Shown here: one piece after another, positions 26,106 to 33,587 of the stretch
Layout of the letters: each line of letters starts with the position of its first letter
Numbering within the stretch: position 1 is the stretch's first letter
Origin: Anaerolineaceae bacterium
GTDB taxonomy: Bacteria; Chloroflexota; Anaerolineae; Aggregatilineales; Phototrophicaceae
DNA length: 54,972 nucleotides
Direction of reading: 5' to 3'
Assembly: GCA_016124855.1 (NCBI GenBank)
Contig: WGMX01000036.1
Coordinates: forward strand, 1-54,972
Made by a program: the position numbers and the translations under genes
Notes under the pieces: model-generated
Database searches by the model: none
What the model saw: only the letters and a program-made list of their open reading frames with translations
What the model was told of the DNA's origin: nothing

Positions 26106-26345
26106 ATGCCCGGCAAACATAAAGTCACCGGCGTGAAGCCCATGTTTGGCAACCAACGCAGCCATTCACTGCGTGCCACCCGCAAGAAATGGGACACCAA
26201 CTTGCAAAACAAGCGTGTCTATGTGCCTGAATTGGATCGCCACGTCCGTGTTATGGTTACCGCGGGTGAGCTGCGGACCATTGACAAGATTGGTCTGTTG
26301 GCATTCCTCAAAGGGCGCGGCATTTCCATCAATACGCTGCTCTAA
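26106..26345 (+). CDS. rpmB: 50S ribosomal protein L28, cysteine-free form
   Basis: Large-subunit ribosomal protein bL28, 79 residues. It shows KPMFGNQRSHSLRATRKKWDTNLQNKRV and KGRGISINTLL, the typical L28 core. It contains no Cys at all, so it is a zinc-independent (C-) version lacking the zinc ribbon seen in C+ L28 proteins. In many bacteria C- ribosomal paralogs are Zur-controlled and sit beside COG0523 GTPases, as here. AGGAG lies nine bases before the ATG. I found no clear Zur box in the 200 bases upstream. Confidence 0.95.
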   Translation: MPGKHKVTGVKPMFGNQRSHSLRATRKKWDTNLQNKRVYVPELDRHVRVMVTAGELRTIDKIGLLAFLKGRGISINTLL

Positions 26346-26353
26346 AAAGATGC

Positions 26354-26378
26354 CGGGGGTTGCGCTTGTGAACCCCCG
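26354..26378 (+). terminator. Hairpin between rpmB and the first COG0523 gene
   Basis: CGGGGGTT (26354-26361) pairs with AACCCCCG (26371-26378) over a nine-base loop. No T-run follows, so it is at best an attenuator or RNA-stability element between cotranscribed genes. Confidence 0.45.
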
Positions 26379-26396
26379 TTGATGCGGAGTGTGAAT

Positions 26397-27482
26397 ATGT
26401 CTGAGTCACCTCGTTTTCCGATTCCGCTGACGATCTTAACCGGCTTCTTGGGGGCGGGTAAAACCACGCTCCTCAACCACATCCTGCACGGTAATCATGG
26501 CCTGCGGATTGCGGTGCTGGTCAATGACTTTGGAGCCGTCAACATCGACTCTCAGTTAGTGGTCGGTGTCGAAGGTGAAACCGTCAGCCTATCGAACGGG
26601 TGCATCTGCTGTACCATCCGTGATGATTTGCTAACCGAAACGGTGCGGCTAATTCAGCGTCCTCAGCCGCCCGAATATATCATTGTCGAAACCAGCGGTG
26701 TGTCGGAACCTTCCACCGTTGCTATGACGTTCATGCTGCCCGAACTCCAAGAATATATTATTGTGGATAGCATCCTGACGGTGATGGATGCTGAACAGTT
26801 CACCTCGCTTGAGGGCGAATATCTCACATTGGCACGTCACCAGATTATCGTTGCCGATATGGTTGTCCTCAACAAAGTGGATACCATAAGTGCCGACCAG
26901 TTAGACAGCCTGCGTGATTATGTCCGTGATGTTGTGCCTGAAGCCCGTATCTTCGAGACGACGTTTGGTAGAGTGCCGCTTGAACTGGTCATCGGTGTAG
27001 GACGTTACGCGCCCGAACAGCTTGCCGGTCACGAAGCGAGTGATGTCCATGTTCACGAAGCGGTAGATGAACATCATCATGACGATGAAGATCACGATCA
27101 CCATGAACACAACCACGACCACAGCCTTGTCTTTAACACGTGGAATTGGTCAACCACTGAACCTCTTTCAATGGAGTCGGTGCAGGCCTTAGTCGATAAA
27201 CTTCCTAATACCATCTATCGTGCTAAAGGCTTCATTTACCTGCGAGATTACCCCGATAATCGCTTTATCTTGCAAATTGTCGGTCGGCGCGGCACGTTGA
27301 TGATTGCCGAAGCGTGGGACGACCAAACTCCCTTTACTCAAATGGTAGTCATTGGCAGCGCGGGCGGCATTGATCCTGCTGCACTTACAGCCTTGTTTGA
27401 AGGCGCGGTTGTCACCAAAACCAAAAAATCGCGCGCTGAACAAATCCTCGAATCGCTCGAGATGGAGCGCAAAGGTTACTAA
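26397..27482 (+). CDS. COG0523 (CobW/ZigA-type) metallochaperone GTPase
   Basis: G3E-family GTPase of 361 residues. It shows Walker A LTGFLGAGKTTLLNHIL, the metal motif SNGCICCTIRDDLL (CxCC), the Walker B-like ETSGVSEP, and NKVD for guanine. A His/Asp/Glu-rich stretch near residues 215-245 (HHHDDEDHDHHEHNHDH) is a likely zinc-binding loop, followed by the CobW C-terminal domain (YRAKGFIYL). Such proteins deliver zinc or cobalt to client enzymes under metal shortage. GCGGAG lies seven bases before the ATG at 26397; an earlier start is rejected. It sits between C- L28 and a second COG0523 gene. Confidence 0.92.
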   Translation: MSESPRFPIPLTILTGFLGAGKTTLLNHILHGNHGLRIAVLVNDFGAVNIDSQLVVGVEGETVSLSNGCICCTIRDDLLTETVRLIQRPQPPEYIIVETSGVSEPSTVAMTFMLPELQEYIIVDSILTVMDAEQFTSLEGEYLTLARHQIIVADMVVLNKVDTISADQLDSLRDYVRDVVPEARIFETTFGRVPLELVIGVGRYAPEQLAGHEASDVHVHEAVDEHHHDDEDHDHHEHNHDHSLVFNTWNWSTTEPLSMESVQALVDKLPNTIYRAKGFIYLRDYPDNRFILQIVGRRGTLMIAEAWDDQTPFTQMVVIGSAGGIDPAALTALFEGAVVTKTKKSRAEQILESLEMERKGY

Positions 27483-27566
27483 AACAAGGCGCGTTCGCTC
27501 TTATTGTAGTGACGCGTGTCGTGTCCTATTTGAATTGTCTTTTTACAATCACATCACTAAATAACT

Positions 27567-28766
27567 ATGCCCCAACAACTGCCTGTTACGGTTTTATCCG
27601 GTTTCTTAGGCGCGGGTAAAACCACGCTGCTTAATCACATCCTCCATAACCGTGAAGGGATGCGCGTTGCCGTCATCGTCAACGACATGAGCGAGATCAA
27701 CATTGACGTACGCCTCATTCGTGAAGGTGGCGCAGCCCTCAGCCGCACCGATGAAAAGTTGATCGAACTGACCAACGGCTGTATCTGCTGCTCCTTGCGC
27801 GAGGATTTGTTAGTCGAAGTTGCTAAGCTCGCCAAAGAAGGCCGTTTCGACTATCTGCTGATTGAGTCCAGCGGCATCTCTGAACCTCTGCCTATTGCTG
27901 AAACCTTTACGCTCGGTGATGACGGTAGCAATATCGCGGATTTTGCCCGCCTCGATACGATGGTCACAGTGGTTGATGCTTATAACTTTCCGCGTGAAAT
28001 GGGTTCAGCCGAAGAACTCGGTGAGCGTGGCATTGGTCTCAGCGAGGATGATGATCGCACCATCGCCCATTTGTTAGTCGATCAAGTGGAGTTCGCCGAT
28101 GTCATCATCCTCAACAAAACCGATTTAGTGACCGCTGACGAACTCGCACGAGTTGAATCAATCCTGAGCCATCTCAACCCGACAGCCGCTGTTATTCGCA
28201 GCTATAGAGGGCAGGTGTCGCCGCGTGATATTCTGAACACCGGACGCTTTGACATCAATCAAGCCTCCGAATTTTCCGAATGGCTGCAAGGGGAACATGA
28301 TCACGATCATTCGCCAGCCGAAGAATACGGCATCAGCAGTTTAGTCTATCGCGCCCGTCGCCCATTTCATCCGCAGCGTTTGATGGATGCTCTCGAAGGT
28401 TCGGATTTGGATAGTGTTATTCGCTCCAAAGGGCTTTTTTGGCTGGCAACCCGTCATAACACCATCGGCTTTTGGTCACAGGCCGGGGAAGTTGTCGCCT
28501 TAGAAGCGGCAGGCATGTGGTGGGCAGCCGTTCCCAAACAGGATTGGCCCACTGATCCTGATTTTCTGCAAGAAATTGAAAGTGTTTCCGAAGGGGAATA
28601 CGGAGACCGCCGTCAAGAATTGGTCGTTATTGGCGCGGATATGGATCATGCTGAAGTCCGTGCGGCTTTAGATAACTGCCTACTCACTGATGACGAAATG
28701 GCGCTCGGTTGGAAGGGCTGGCGCGAACTCCCTGACCCCTTCGACTCGTGGGATGTCACAGACTGA
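27567..28766 (+). CDS. COG0523 metallochaperone GTPase, second copy
   Basis: Second G3E GTPase, 399 residues, with LSGFLGAGKTTLLNHIL, VNDMSEINIDVRLI, TNGCICCSLREDLL, ESSGISEPLPIAETF and NKTD. It differs from the first copy in having 'NDMSEINID' (typical of the YciC/ZagA/ZigA type), only a short His/Asp stretch (HDHDHSP), and a longer C-terminal domain, FWLATRHNTIGFWSQAGE followed by GAD.DHAEVRAALD. The two copies are therefore not recent duplicates and may serve different clients. The gap to the first copy is 84 bases. A hairpin terminator follows at 28779. Confidence 0.92.
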   Translation: MPQQLPVTVLSGFLGAGKTTLLNHILHNREGMRVAVIVNDMSEINIDVRLIREGGAALSRTDEKLIELTNGCICCSLREDLLVEVAKLAKEGRFDYLLIESSGISEPLPIAETFTLGDDGSNIADFARLDTMVTVVDAYNFPREMGSAEELGERGIGLSEDDDRTIAHLLVDQVEFADVIILNKTDLVTADELARVESILSHLNPTAAVIRSYRGQVSPRDILNTGRFDINQASEFSEWLQGEHDHDHSPAEEYGISSLVYRARRPFHPQRLMDALEGSDLDSVIRSKGLFWLATRHNTIGFWSQAGEVVALEAAGMWWAAVPKQDWPTDPDFLQEIESVSEGEYGDRRQELVVIGADMDHAEVRAALDNCLLTDDEMALGWKGWRELPDPFDSWDVTD

Positions 28767-28778
28767 GTTCATAAGATC

Positions 28779-28801
28779 AGAGGGAGCAAATCGCTCCCTC
28801 T
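28779..28801. terminator. Hairpin between convergent genes
   Basis: AGAGGGAGC (28779-28787) and GCTCCCTCT (28793-28801) with a five-base loop, between the stop codons of the second COG0523 gene and the convergent SRPBCC gene. T-runs are short, so termination is probable but not certain. Confidence 0.6.
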
Positions 28802-28817
28802 TGTGGGAAGACGCCGG

Positions 28818-29759
28818 CTACAACTTCAGCGATAGCGCTTCTGCCGCATTATCGGTCAGATCGAGCTGACCTTTGCCGGTGGTAATCAAGCTGCGTAAAC
28901 TGCCGTTGATATACAAACTCCATGCGTTCGAACACTCGTTGTAGCACTCGATGGCAGGAACTAAACCGACATGGGTGAAGCGCAGTTCTGTCTTGTCACC
29001 CTGCTTAGCAATCTCAAAGATAACCTCGGTGTCTGTCCATTCGGCTTTGTCCTCGACGAAGTTAATCTGGCTCTCGGTGACGTGCCAGACGACTTTCTGG
29101 TTAGGTACAAATTCGGTGATCTTCTGGGTGCTGAGGTGAGCGTCTTTCGCGCGGAATCGAAACTCACCACCAAGTTTGTCAGTATCCCCCTCGATGTCTT
29201 TTGACCACCAGCCACGCGGATTAATGACGGCGGCAAAGACTTCTTCCGGTGATTGGTCTACCGCAAATAATGCGGCATAATTTTGTTCGCTCATTTCCTG
29301 TGCCTTTGTTACGATTTCTTCGATAGGGTTGGGTTGACCTTTGCCGGTGGTAATCAAGTCGCGCAAACTGCGGGTGACATATGTTCCCCACGCGTTCGCG
29401 CAAACGTCATAACATTCATAATCCGGCACAAGACCAACATGGGTAAAGTGAACTTCGGTCTTATCGCCTTGCTTGGCAACTTCAAACACCACATCGGTGT
29501 CAATCCACTCGCTCTTGTCCTTGATGAAGTTGAAGTAGTTGTCCAAGACGTGCCACACGACACGGTTGTTGGGCACGAACTCGGTGATTTTGAACGAAGC
29601 ACGATGCAAGTCTCTGTAGTGATACTTGAATTCCGCTCCTAACTTATCCGTGTCGCCCACAATTTCCTCTGACCACCAACCGCGAGGGTTATTAATCGCG
29701 GCAAAGGCTTCTGCGGGAGTTTGGTCTACGGTAAAGGTAGCGCTGTAATTGGGTTGCAT
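28818..29759 (-). CDS. Double SRPBCC/AHSA1-domain protein
   Basis: Protein of 313 residues made of two tandem copies of a roughly 145-residue START-like domain of the AHSA1 type. Each repeat has FTVDQTPAEAFAAINNPRGWWSEEI / FAVDQSPEEVFAAVINPRGWWSKDI, then EFVPNNRVVWHV / EFVPNQKVVWHV, KQGDKTEVHFTHVGLVP.YECY, and LITTGKGQ. The repeats are highly similar, so the duplication is recent. These folds bind hydrophobic ligands. AGGAGGG lies immediately before the ATG at 29759, which is chosen over much earlier frame openings. A divergent AraC regulator begins 110 bases away and may control it. Confidence 0.88.
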   Translation of the reverse strand: MQPNYSATFTVDQTPAEAFAAINNPRGWWSEEIVGDTDKLGAEFKYHYRDLHRASFKITEFVPNNRVVWHVLDNYFNFIKDKSEWIDTDVVFEVAKQGDKTEVHFTHVGLVPDYECYDVCANAWGTYVTRSLRDLITTGKGQPNPIEEIVTKAQEMSEQNYAALFAVDQSPEEVFAAVINPRGWWSKDIEGDTDKLGGEFRFRAKDAHLSTQKITEFVPNQKVVWHVTESQINFVEDKAEWTDTEVIFEIAKQGDKTELRFTHVGLVPAIECYNECSNAWSLYINGSLRSLITTGKGQLDLTDNAAEALSLKL

Positions 29760-29868
29760 GTTGCCCTCCTTTTTGATACATCTGTTCCATAGTACACTTG
29801 TTCCGTAAGACAATCTATGACACAATGTTCTGGATTTATGTCCAATCGTCCACAGGAGTGCGCGAAAC

Positions 29869-30783
29869 ATGGATGTTCTCACCGATGTACTCAATACCCT
29901 TGAGTTGAAAGGCTGGTTATCATCCCGCCGTGAATTGCAGCCGCCGTGGCGATATGACTTTGCCGCCAGCAAGGACAGCATGTTTCATGTCATCAGCTAT
30001 GGTGGAGCTTATTTGCAGGTGGATGGGGAGTCCGAACCGATACGTCTGAATGATGGCGATGTCGTCTTGTTCCCGTCGGGGCATCCTCATTCACTCTACG
30101 ATGACCCGACCTCGCCCTTAACGCGCCTTGTGCATCTGGATTACAACTCGCAGCGTGTCCATCATCTCGATCACTGTGATGGTGGCGGGCCAAAGCTCCT
30201 GATGCTGTGTGGCGCGTTTCACTTCGAATATCCGCATAACTTCCCGCTGTTGGATCGTTTGCCCGCTCTGATTCATATTTCAGGTGAACAGGGGCGGATG
30301 GAGCCGGGGCTTGCCGATATGATCAACATCATTGCCCGCGAATCAGCTTCACGGGAGATCGGCTCGGAAGTCATATTGCGGCGTTTGACGGAACTGCTCT
30401 TTATACAGGTTATCCGGTTGTGGATCACCCAACAGGCGAAAGCCTCGGTTGGCTGGGTGGGCGCGCTGCGCGATCAATCCATCAGCGCCGCACTCGGCCT
30501 CATTCATCAATCACCGGAACACCGCTGGACGGTACAAGAACTTGCCGAAGCGACGTCGCTTTCACGTTCTGCTTTCTCCGCCCGTTTCAGTGAATTAGTG
30601 GGCGAACCACCGATGACCTACCTCACGCGCTGGCGGATGCTCCGTGCGACCCGTATGCTCAAGAATAAGGTGGGTATGGAAACCATTGCCCACCAACTTG
30701 GCTACGAGTCCGAAGCGGCTTTTCGCAAGGCGTTCAAACGCGAAATCGGGATTCCCCCTGCGCAGTACCGGAGGAGCGGATAA
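29869..30783 (+). CDS. AraC-family regulator with N-terminal cupin
   Basis: Transcription factor of 304 residues. The N-terminal cupin (AYLQVDGESEPIRLNDGDVVLFPSGHPHSL) probably senses a small ligand. The C-terminal part has two helix-turn-helices (WTVQELAEATSLSRSAFSARFSELVG; METIAHQLGYESEAAFRKAFKREIG) and ends PPAQYRR, as typical for AraC. It is divergent from the double SRPBCC gene, with a 109-base shared promoter region, so it may regulate that gene and itself. Its 3' end lies about 25 bases from the tail of the minus-strand Y RNA array. Confidence 0.92.
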   Translation: MDVLTDVLNTLELKGWLSSRRELQPPWRYDFAASKDSMFHVISYGGAYLQVDGESEPIRLNDGDVVLFPSGHPHSLYDDPTSPLTRLVHLDYNSQRVHHLDHCDGGGPKLLMLCGAFHFEYPHNFPLLDRLPALIHISGEQGRMEPGLADMINIIARESASREIGSEVILRRLTELLFIQVIRLWITQQAKASVGWVGALRDQSISAALGLIHQSPEHRWTVQELAEATSLSRSAFSARFSELVGEPPMTYLTRWRMLRATRMLKNKVGMETIAHQLGYESEAAFRKAFKREIGIPPAQYRRSG

Positions 30784-30808
30784 GTCGGCGCCCTGTGTAG
30801 CAGATGAC

Positions 30809-30928
30809 AAAAACGGGCAAATATGCGATATGGATAGTCGGTGCTCTGCCATTGAGCTACCAGCCCATGAATGGACTGGAGGCGACTCGAACGCCTAACA
30901 TACGGTAATCCAATACCTTCGGCCCGTA
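30809..30928 (-). ncRNA. tRNA-mimic Y RNA unit 8 (last)
   Basis: About 116-nt unit. The ends ACGGGCC and GCCCGU pair and UUUUU follows (30809-30813), making this unit the natural 3' end of the array transcript. From the RNA 5' end: T arm at nt 32-48 (AGGCG, loop UUCGAGU, CGCCU, perfect); acceptor-like stem CCAGUCC / GGGCUGG (49-55, 62-68) with a six-base loop; D arm GCUC AAUGGCA GAGC (71-85). The anticodon-like arm has collapsed to a few bases. The upper Y stem, with GGUA and UGGAU pairing to AUCCA and UAUC, is kept. No canonical tRNA can be read because the T arm precedes the D arm. Confidence 0.8.
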
Positions 30929-30953
30929 TACTGTCTACTCGGTTGTCAAGTTT

Positions 30954-31077
30954 GCGGACAAAGGACAGATATGGGCATGCCTTAAGCCACTCGGCCACAC
31001 CTCCATGATTGGGGAGGTGACGGGTTTCGAACCCGCGATCCGGTTTTCCCGGAGATAACCCACATCAAACGGCCCGC
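30954..31077 (-). ncRNA. tRNA-mimic Y RNA unit 7 (Ser/Leu-type D arm)
   Basis: 124-nt unit with 5' GCGGGCCG and 3' UUUGUCCGC. The upper Y stem GAUGUGGG pairs with CCCAUAUC. A single hairpin, UCCGG GAAAA CCGGA (nt 25-39), replaces the anticodon arm. T arm GCGGG UUCGAAA CCCGU (42-58); perfect 7-bp acceptor-like stem CACCUCC / GGAGGUG (59-65, 74-80) with loop CCAAUCAU; D arm GGCCGAGUGGCUUAAGGC, the form seen in class II (Ser/Leu) tRNAs. Order is circularly permuted relative to tRNA. Confidence 0.83.
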
Positions 31078-31105
31078 TGGATAGACACATCGTGATGATA
31101 AAAAT

Positions 31106-31224
31106 GCGGGCAAAGGGTATGACAACGGAGATGTGGTCAAGCCACGCTGCGCCGGCAGAAGCCGGTGGGAATTGCACCCGTTAGAACCTAAATCTAAAGC
31201 GATAACCATTGTCCGTCGGCCCAC
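31106..31224 (-). ncRNA. tRNA-mimic Y RNA unit 6 (degenerate body)
   Basis: 119-nt unit. The outer Y features are intact: 5' GUGGGCCGA, 3' UUUGCCCGC, and upper stem GACAAUGG pairing with CCGUUGUC, which keeps pairing while differing in sequence from the other units. The body is the most altered: T loop UGCAAUU instead of UUCGANU, acceptor-like hairpin CCGGC UUCU GCCGG, and a D-like hairpin GUGG CUUGA CCAC without the GG. It may no longer fold like tRNA but should still bind Rsr. Confidence 0.72.
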
Positions 31225-31246
31225 ATCAATATTCAGTTGTGAAGGT

Positions 31247-31369
31247 GCGGGCAAAAGGGCGACATGGAAGGTGTGCTATCTCCATCAGAAACGGCACGTC
31301 GGGACTCGAACCCGTAGGAACACTTGCATGTCCCATCGACCAGACGATAATCCACATCAATCGGCCCGC
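31247..31369 (-). ncRNA. tRNA-mimic Y RNA unit 5 (class II variable arm)
   Basis: 123-nt unit with 5' GCGGGCCGAUUGAUGUGG and 3' CCAUGUCGCC..UUUUGCCCGC. The anticodon-like loop has GGU at nt 29-31, the same distance from the 5' end as in units 1, 3 and 4. A long variable-arm hairpin GGGACA UGCAAG UGUUCC (37-54) resembles class II tRNA. The T loop UUCGAGU is intact on a 4-bp stem. The acceptor-like stem is reduced to GUGC / GCAC, and a D arm is not convincing. Confidence 0.76.
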
Positions 31370-31391
31370 ATCATCATTCAATTGTTAAATT

Positions 31392-31550
31392 GCGGGCAAG
31401 TTGGCGACATGGAAAATGGGGCAAGCCCCAAAAAGTGCCTTCAACCACTCGGCCACATCTGATCTTGCAACCAGATGACGGGATTCGAACCCGTGAGACG
31501 TTTGCACGCCTACTCGCTTAACAGGCGATAATCCACGTCAATCGGCCCGC
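31392..31550 (-). ncRNA. tRNA-mimic Y RNA unit 4 (Ser-like body)
   Basis: 159-nt unit, the longest. 5' GCGGGCCGAUUGACGUGG and 3' CCAUGUCGCC..CUUGCCCGC. The anticodon-like loop CUGUUAA (nt 27-33) carries GUU; class II variable segment UAGGCGUGCAAACGUCUC; T arm ACGGG UUCGAAU CCCGU (57-73); acceptor-like stem CAUCUG / CAGAUG (74-79, 90-95); D arm GGCCGAGUGGUUGAAGGC. Except for the anticodon, the body reads like bacterial tRNA-Ser with its two halves swapped. An extra hairpin, GGGGC UU GCCCC, is inserted between the D arm and the Y stem. Confidence 0.84.
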
Positions 31551-31573
31551 AATATAATTCACTTGTTAAGATT

Positions 31574-31706
31574 GCGGACAAAAAGGTGTGATGGATGTTT
31601 TTGGTGCTCTATCCGCTGAGCTACACACCCACGAGTTGGGCGTGGCAGGGAGTCGAACCCCGCATCCTCCCGATTATGAGTCGATAACCCACGCACAACG
31701 GCTCGC
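31574..31706 (-). ncRNA. tRNA-mimic Y RNA unit 3 (CAU anticodon-like loop)
   Basis: 133-nt unit with 5' GCGAGCCG and 3' UUUUUGUCCGC. The anticodon-like loop CUCAUAA (nt 27-33) carries CAU, as in Met and Ile2 tRNAs, on a stem with four pairs. T arm CGGGG UUCGACU CCCUG (45-61); 7-bp acceptor-like stem CACGCCC / GGGUGUG (63-69, 77-83); D arm GCUC AGCGGAUA GAGC. Each element is canonical in form, but the order is T arm before D arm, so the tRNA is permuted and its acceptor end is closed by a seven-base loop without CCA. Confidence 0.84.
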
Positions 31707-31731
31707 AAAAGGACATTCAATTCTATGGATT

Positions 31732-31870
31732 GCGGGCAAAAGTGGCGACATCGGCAAAGCGCGTCTGCCAGTTCCGCCACTGCTCCATGTCAAAGGAGCA
31801 GGTGGGACTCGAACCCACACGTGTTTGCACACACTCGAGCTTGATCGATAACCAATGTCTATCGGCCCGC
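31732..31870 (-). ncRNA. tRNA-mimic Y RNA unit 2 (Leu-like body)
   Basis: 139-nt unit, the first after rsr. 5' GCGGGCCGAUAGACAUUGG and 3' CCGAUGUCGCC..UUUUGCCCGC pair as outer and upper Y stems. The body resembles tRNA-Leu: a loop containing UCAAG, long variable hairpin GUGUGUGCAAACACG (37-51), T arm GUGGG UUCGAGU CCCAC (53-69), perfect 7-bp acceptor-like stem CUGCUCC / GGAGCAG (70-76, 85-91) closed by UUUGACAU, and Leu-type D arm GGCGGAACUGGCAGACGC. It starts 56 bases after the rsr stop codon. Confidence 0.85.
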
Positions 31871-31925
31871 AATCCATTTATGCTTTACTTTAGTAGGGGG
31901 CACGGCTGTGCGCCCGCTATTTCAT

Positions 31926-33548
31926 TTACACCACACCCCGCGCGAAATCGCTGATGACCTGCGGCGCAGCCGAGTCGAACCCGACCACATCCAGCATCCC
32001 CGCGTCGTTCGGATCAGCAATCGAGAAACCGTTCGAGGTCATCCCGACTACCACCAACTTCGCGGCGATACCGGTCTGTTCACGATACTGCACCAGCGCC
32101 TGAACCGGATGCAGTTGCGGGTTAGCCCAAGTTTCACTGTCAGTATACACCACGAACAGATCGACTTTCAGCTTGTGTTCCAGCGCATACAGCATCGGCT
32201 GAGCGCAGTCGGTCGCGCCGAAGGGCAGCCCTTGGATCGCCTTCACCACGTCATCCAGCCGCATATTGGCCGAGATGTTCAGCGGCACAAGCTGATTCTG
32301 GAACGAGATCATGCTGTAACGCGCCTCGGTCTTGGCGGTCACCAGTGCCATCGCTGCGCTGCCGTCGCGTGGGGTCAACCCCGGAACACCGGCGATCATC
32401 CCGCCGCCCATCGAACCCGACACGTCCAGCGCCAACATTACTCGCTGGTTCGTCGGCTCGACGTTCTGGAACGCCTTATAGAAAGCGTTGTCCAGTGCGT
32501 CCATGATTCGCGCTGTGGGTGTCCACTGACCATCACCGCGCAGGCCATGTCCCTGCCCATAGACTCGCAGTGCCGACAGCACCGCAATCGGGTGGATACG
32601 TGCCTTTCGCAGCAGTTCCGCGTCACCCAGACGCTTCAACACAGTGTCTTCCGCGTCGCTCATGGCAGTCAGCAAGCCGACCTTTGCCATCACACCGAGG
32701 TTACGGATCATGGCGGTCAACGGCATCTTGACCAGCAGCGCTTCCCAGACGGCTGCCTCATTCAACCACTGCGTCGGCAGCGCTTCACGGGGCAGGTCAT
32801 AGGCTTCGATCAGCCGGATGACGGTTGCCGTGTCCTGTGCCTGTTGCGCCCGCTCGAATGCCCAGATGAACGCCAGTGCTTCATCGTTCGGGGCTGCAAT
32901 ATCTTGCGCCCACGCCGAGTCATCACGATGAGTGACCCACTTGTAGATCGCGCCGTGTGCCTCAGTCACCGGCTTGGGGTGCGCCAGACGCAGCGTGTCG
33001 GTGTGCGTCCAGCCGTTACGCTGGCGGTACTTGACCGCTTGGTAGGCCAAACCCCGCGCATCCCGTGTCTGGTACCAGTTTGCCATCCCGTTTCGCAAAC
33101 CCCGTCCCCAACCGCGCAGATTCTGGATGGTTTCTGCGAATTGGAACAGGTGCGTTCCGGTGCGGCAAACATCCGGCAGAGCCGCCAATGCAGCACGCCG
33201 CGCAGCCAGATTACCCTTCGCCGCCACTAGCGCCAGTGCAAAGATCGCCGGATCATTCTTCGGTGCGCGTCCGGCCTTCGAAATCGTGACGATTTCCCGA
33301 ACCACGCGCACGCCGTCTTCCTGAATACAGGCCATGACGTTGTTGGCGTTTTGTACCGTTAAGGCTTTTTCGGTGATGTAGTAGGTTCCACCTTCGCTGC
33401 CCAACACCAGAAACCGATGCAGTCGCTTCCACTGATCCAGCGGAAAGCTGTAGCCGCCTGCCGAATTCGCCACTTGGTTCGTACCAAGTATTGGTTGATT
33501 CTGCGGAGTCTGCTTGGTGTTGAGAATCTTGTTCAAGTAGTTTGCCAT
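31926..33548 (-). CDS. rsr: Ro60 orthologue Rsr (TROVE plus vWA domains)
   Basis: RNA-binding ring protein of 540 residues. The N-terminal two thirds form the TROVE HEAT-repeat ring (FLVLGSEGGTYYI, NPAIFALALVAAKGN-type helices, LRGWGRGLRNGMANWY). The C-terminal vWA domain keeps the MIDAS residues: DVSGSM near 375, GATDC near 446, YTDSE near 470. Bacterial Ro60 proteins bind Y RNAs, which tether them to partners such as PNPase for RNA degradation and rRNA maturation. Here the gene lies inside an array of Y-like RNAs, which strongly supports that role. GGGAGGTG lies before the ATG at 33548; a frame extending to 33701 is rejected because it runs through unit 1. No rtcBA genes are visible. Confidence 0.95.
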   Translation of the reverse strand: MANYLNKILNTKQTPQNQPILGTNQVANSAGGYSFPLDQWKRLHRFLVLGSEGGTYYITEKALTVQNANNVMACIQEDGVRVVREIVTISKAGRAPKNDPAIFALALVAAKGNLAARRAALAALPDVCRTGTHLFQFAETIQNLRGWGRGLRNGMANWYQTRDARGLAYQAVKYRQRNGWTHTDTLRLAHPKPVTEAHGAIYKWVTHRDDSAWAQDIAAPNDEALAFIWAFERAQQAQDTATVIRLIEAYDLPREALPTQWLNEAAVWEALLVKMPLTAMIRNLGVMAKVGLLTAMSDAEDTVLKRLGDAELLRKARIHPIAVLSALRVYGQGHGLRGDGQWTPTARIMDALDNAFYKAFQNVEPTNQRVMLALDVSGSMGGGMIAGVPGLTPRDGSAAMALVTAKTEARYSMISFQNQLVPLNISANMRLDDVVKAIQGLPFGATDCAQPMLYALEHKLKVDLFVVYTDSETWANPQLHPVQALVQYREQTGIAAKLVVVGMTSNGFSIADPNDAGMLDVVGFDSAAPQVISDFARGVV

Positions 33549-33587
33549 ACTGCACCTCCCGTTCCTTTCGTCGGGATCTGATAAATT

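Noticed and set aside
31133..31462. Several 70-120 codon ORFs within the RNA array on both strands
   Set aside because: They follow the RNA structure, lack ribosome-binding sites and contain runs typical of tRNA sequence read as codons.
30813..31870. Cluster of ordinary tRNA genes, suggested by repeated GGTTCGAATCC and D-arm sequences
   Set aside because: In every unit the T arm precedes the D arm, acceptor strands pair only within the permuted unit, and there is no CCA. Joining the D half of one unit to the T half of the next gives non-matching acceptor strands.
30813..31870. CRISPR array, because of regular repeats
   Set aside because: Units are 115-160 bases with internally structured, related bodies and 22-29 base gaps. 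No identical short repeats, unique spacers or cas genes are present.
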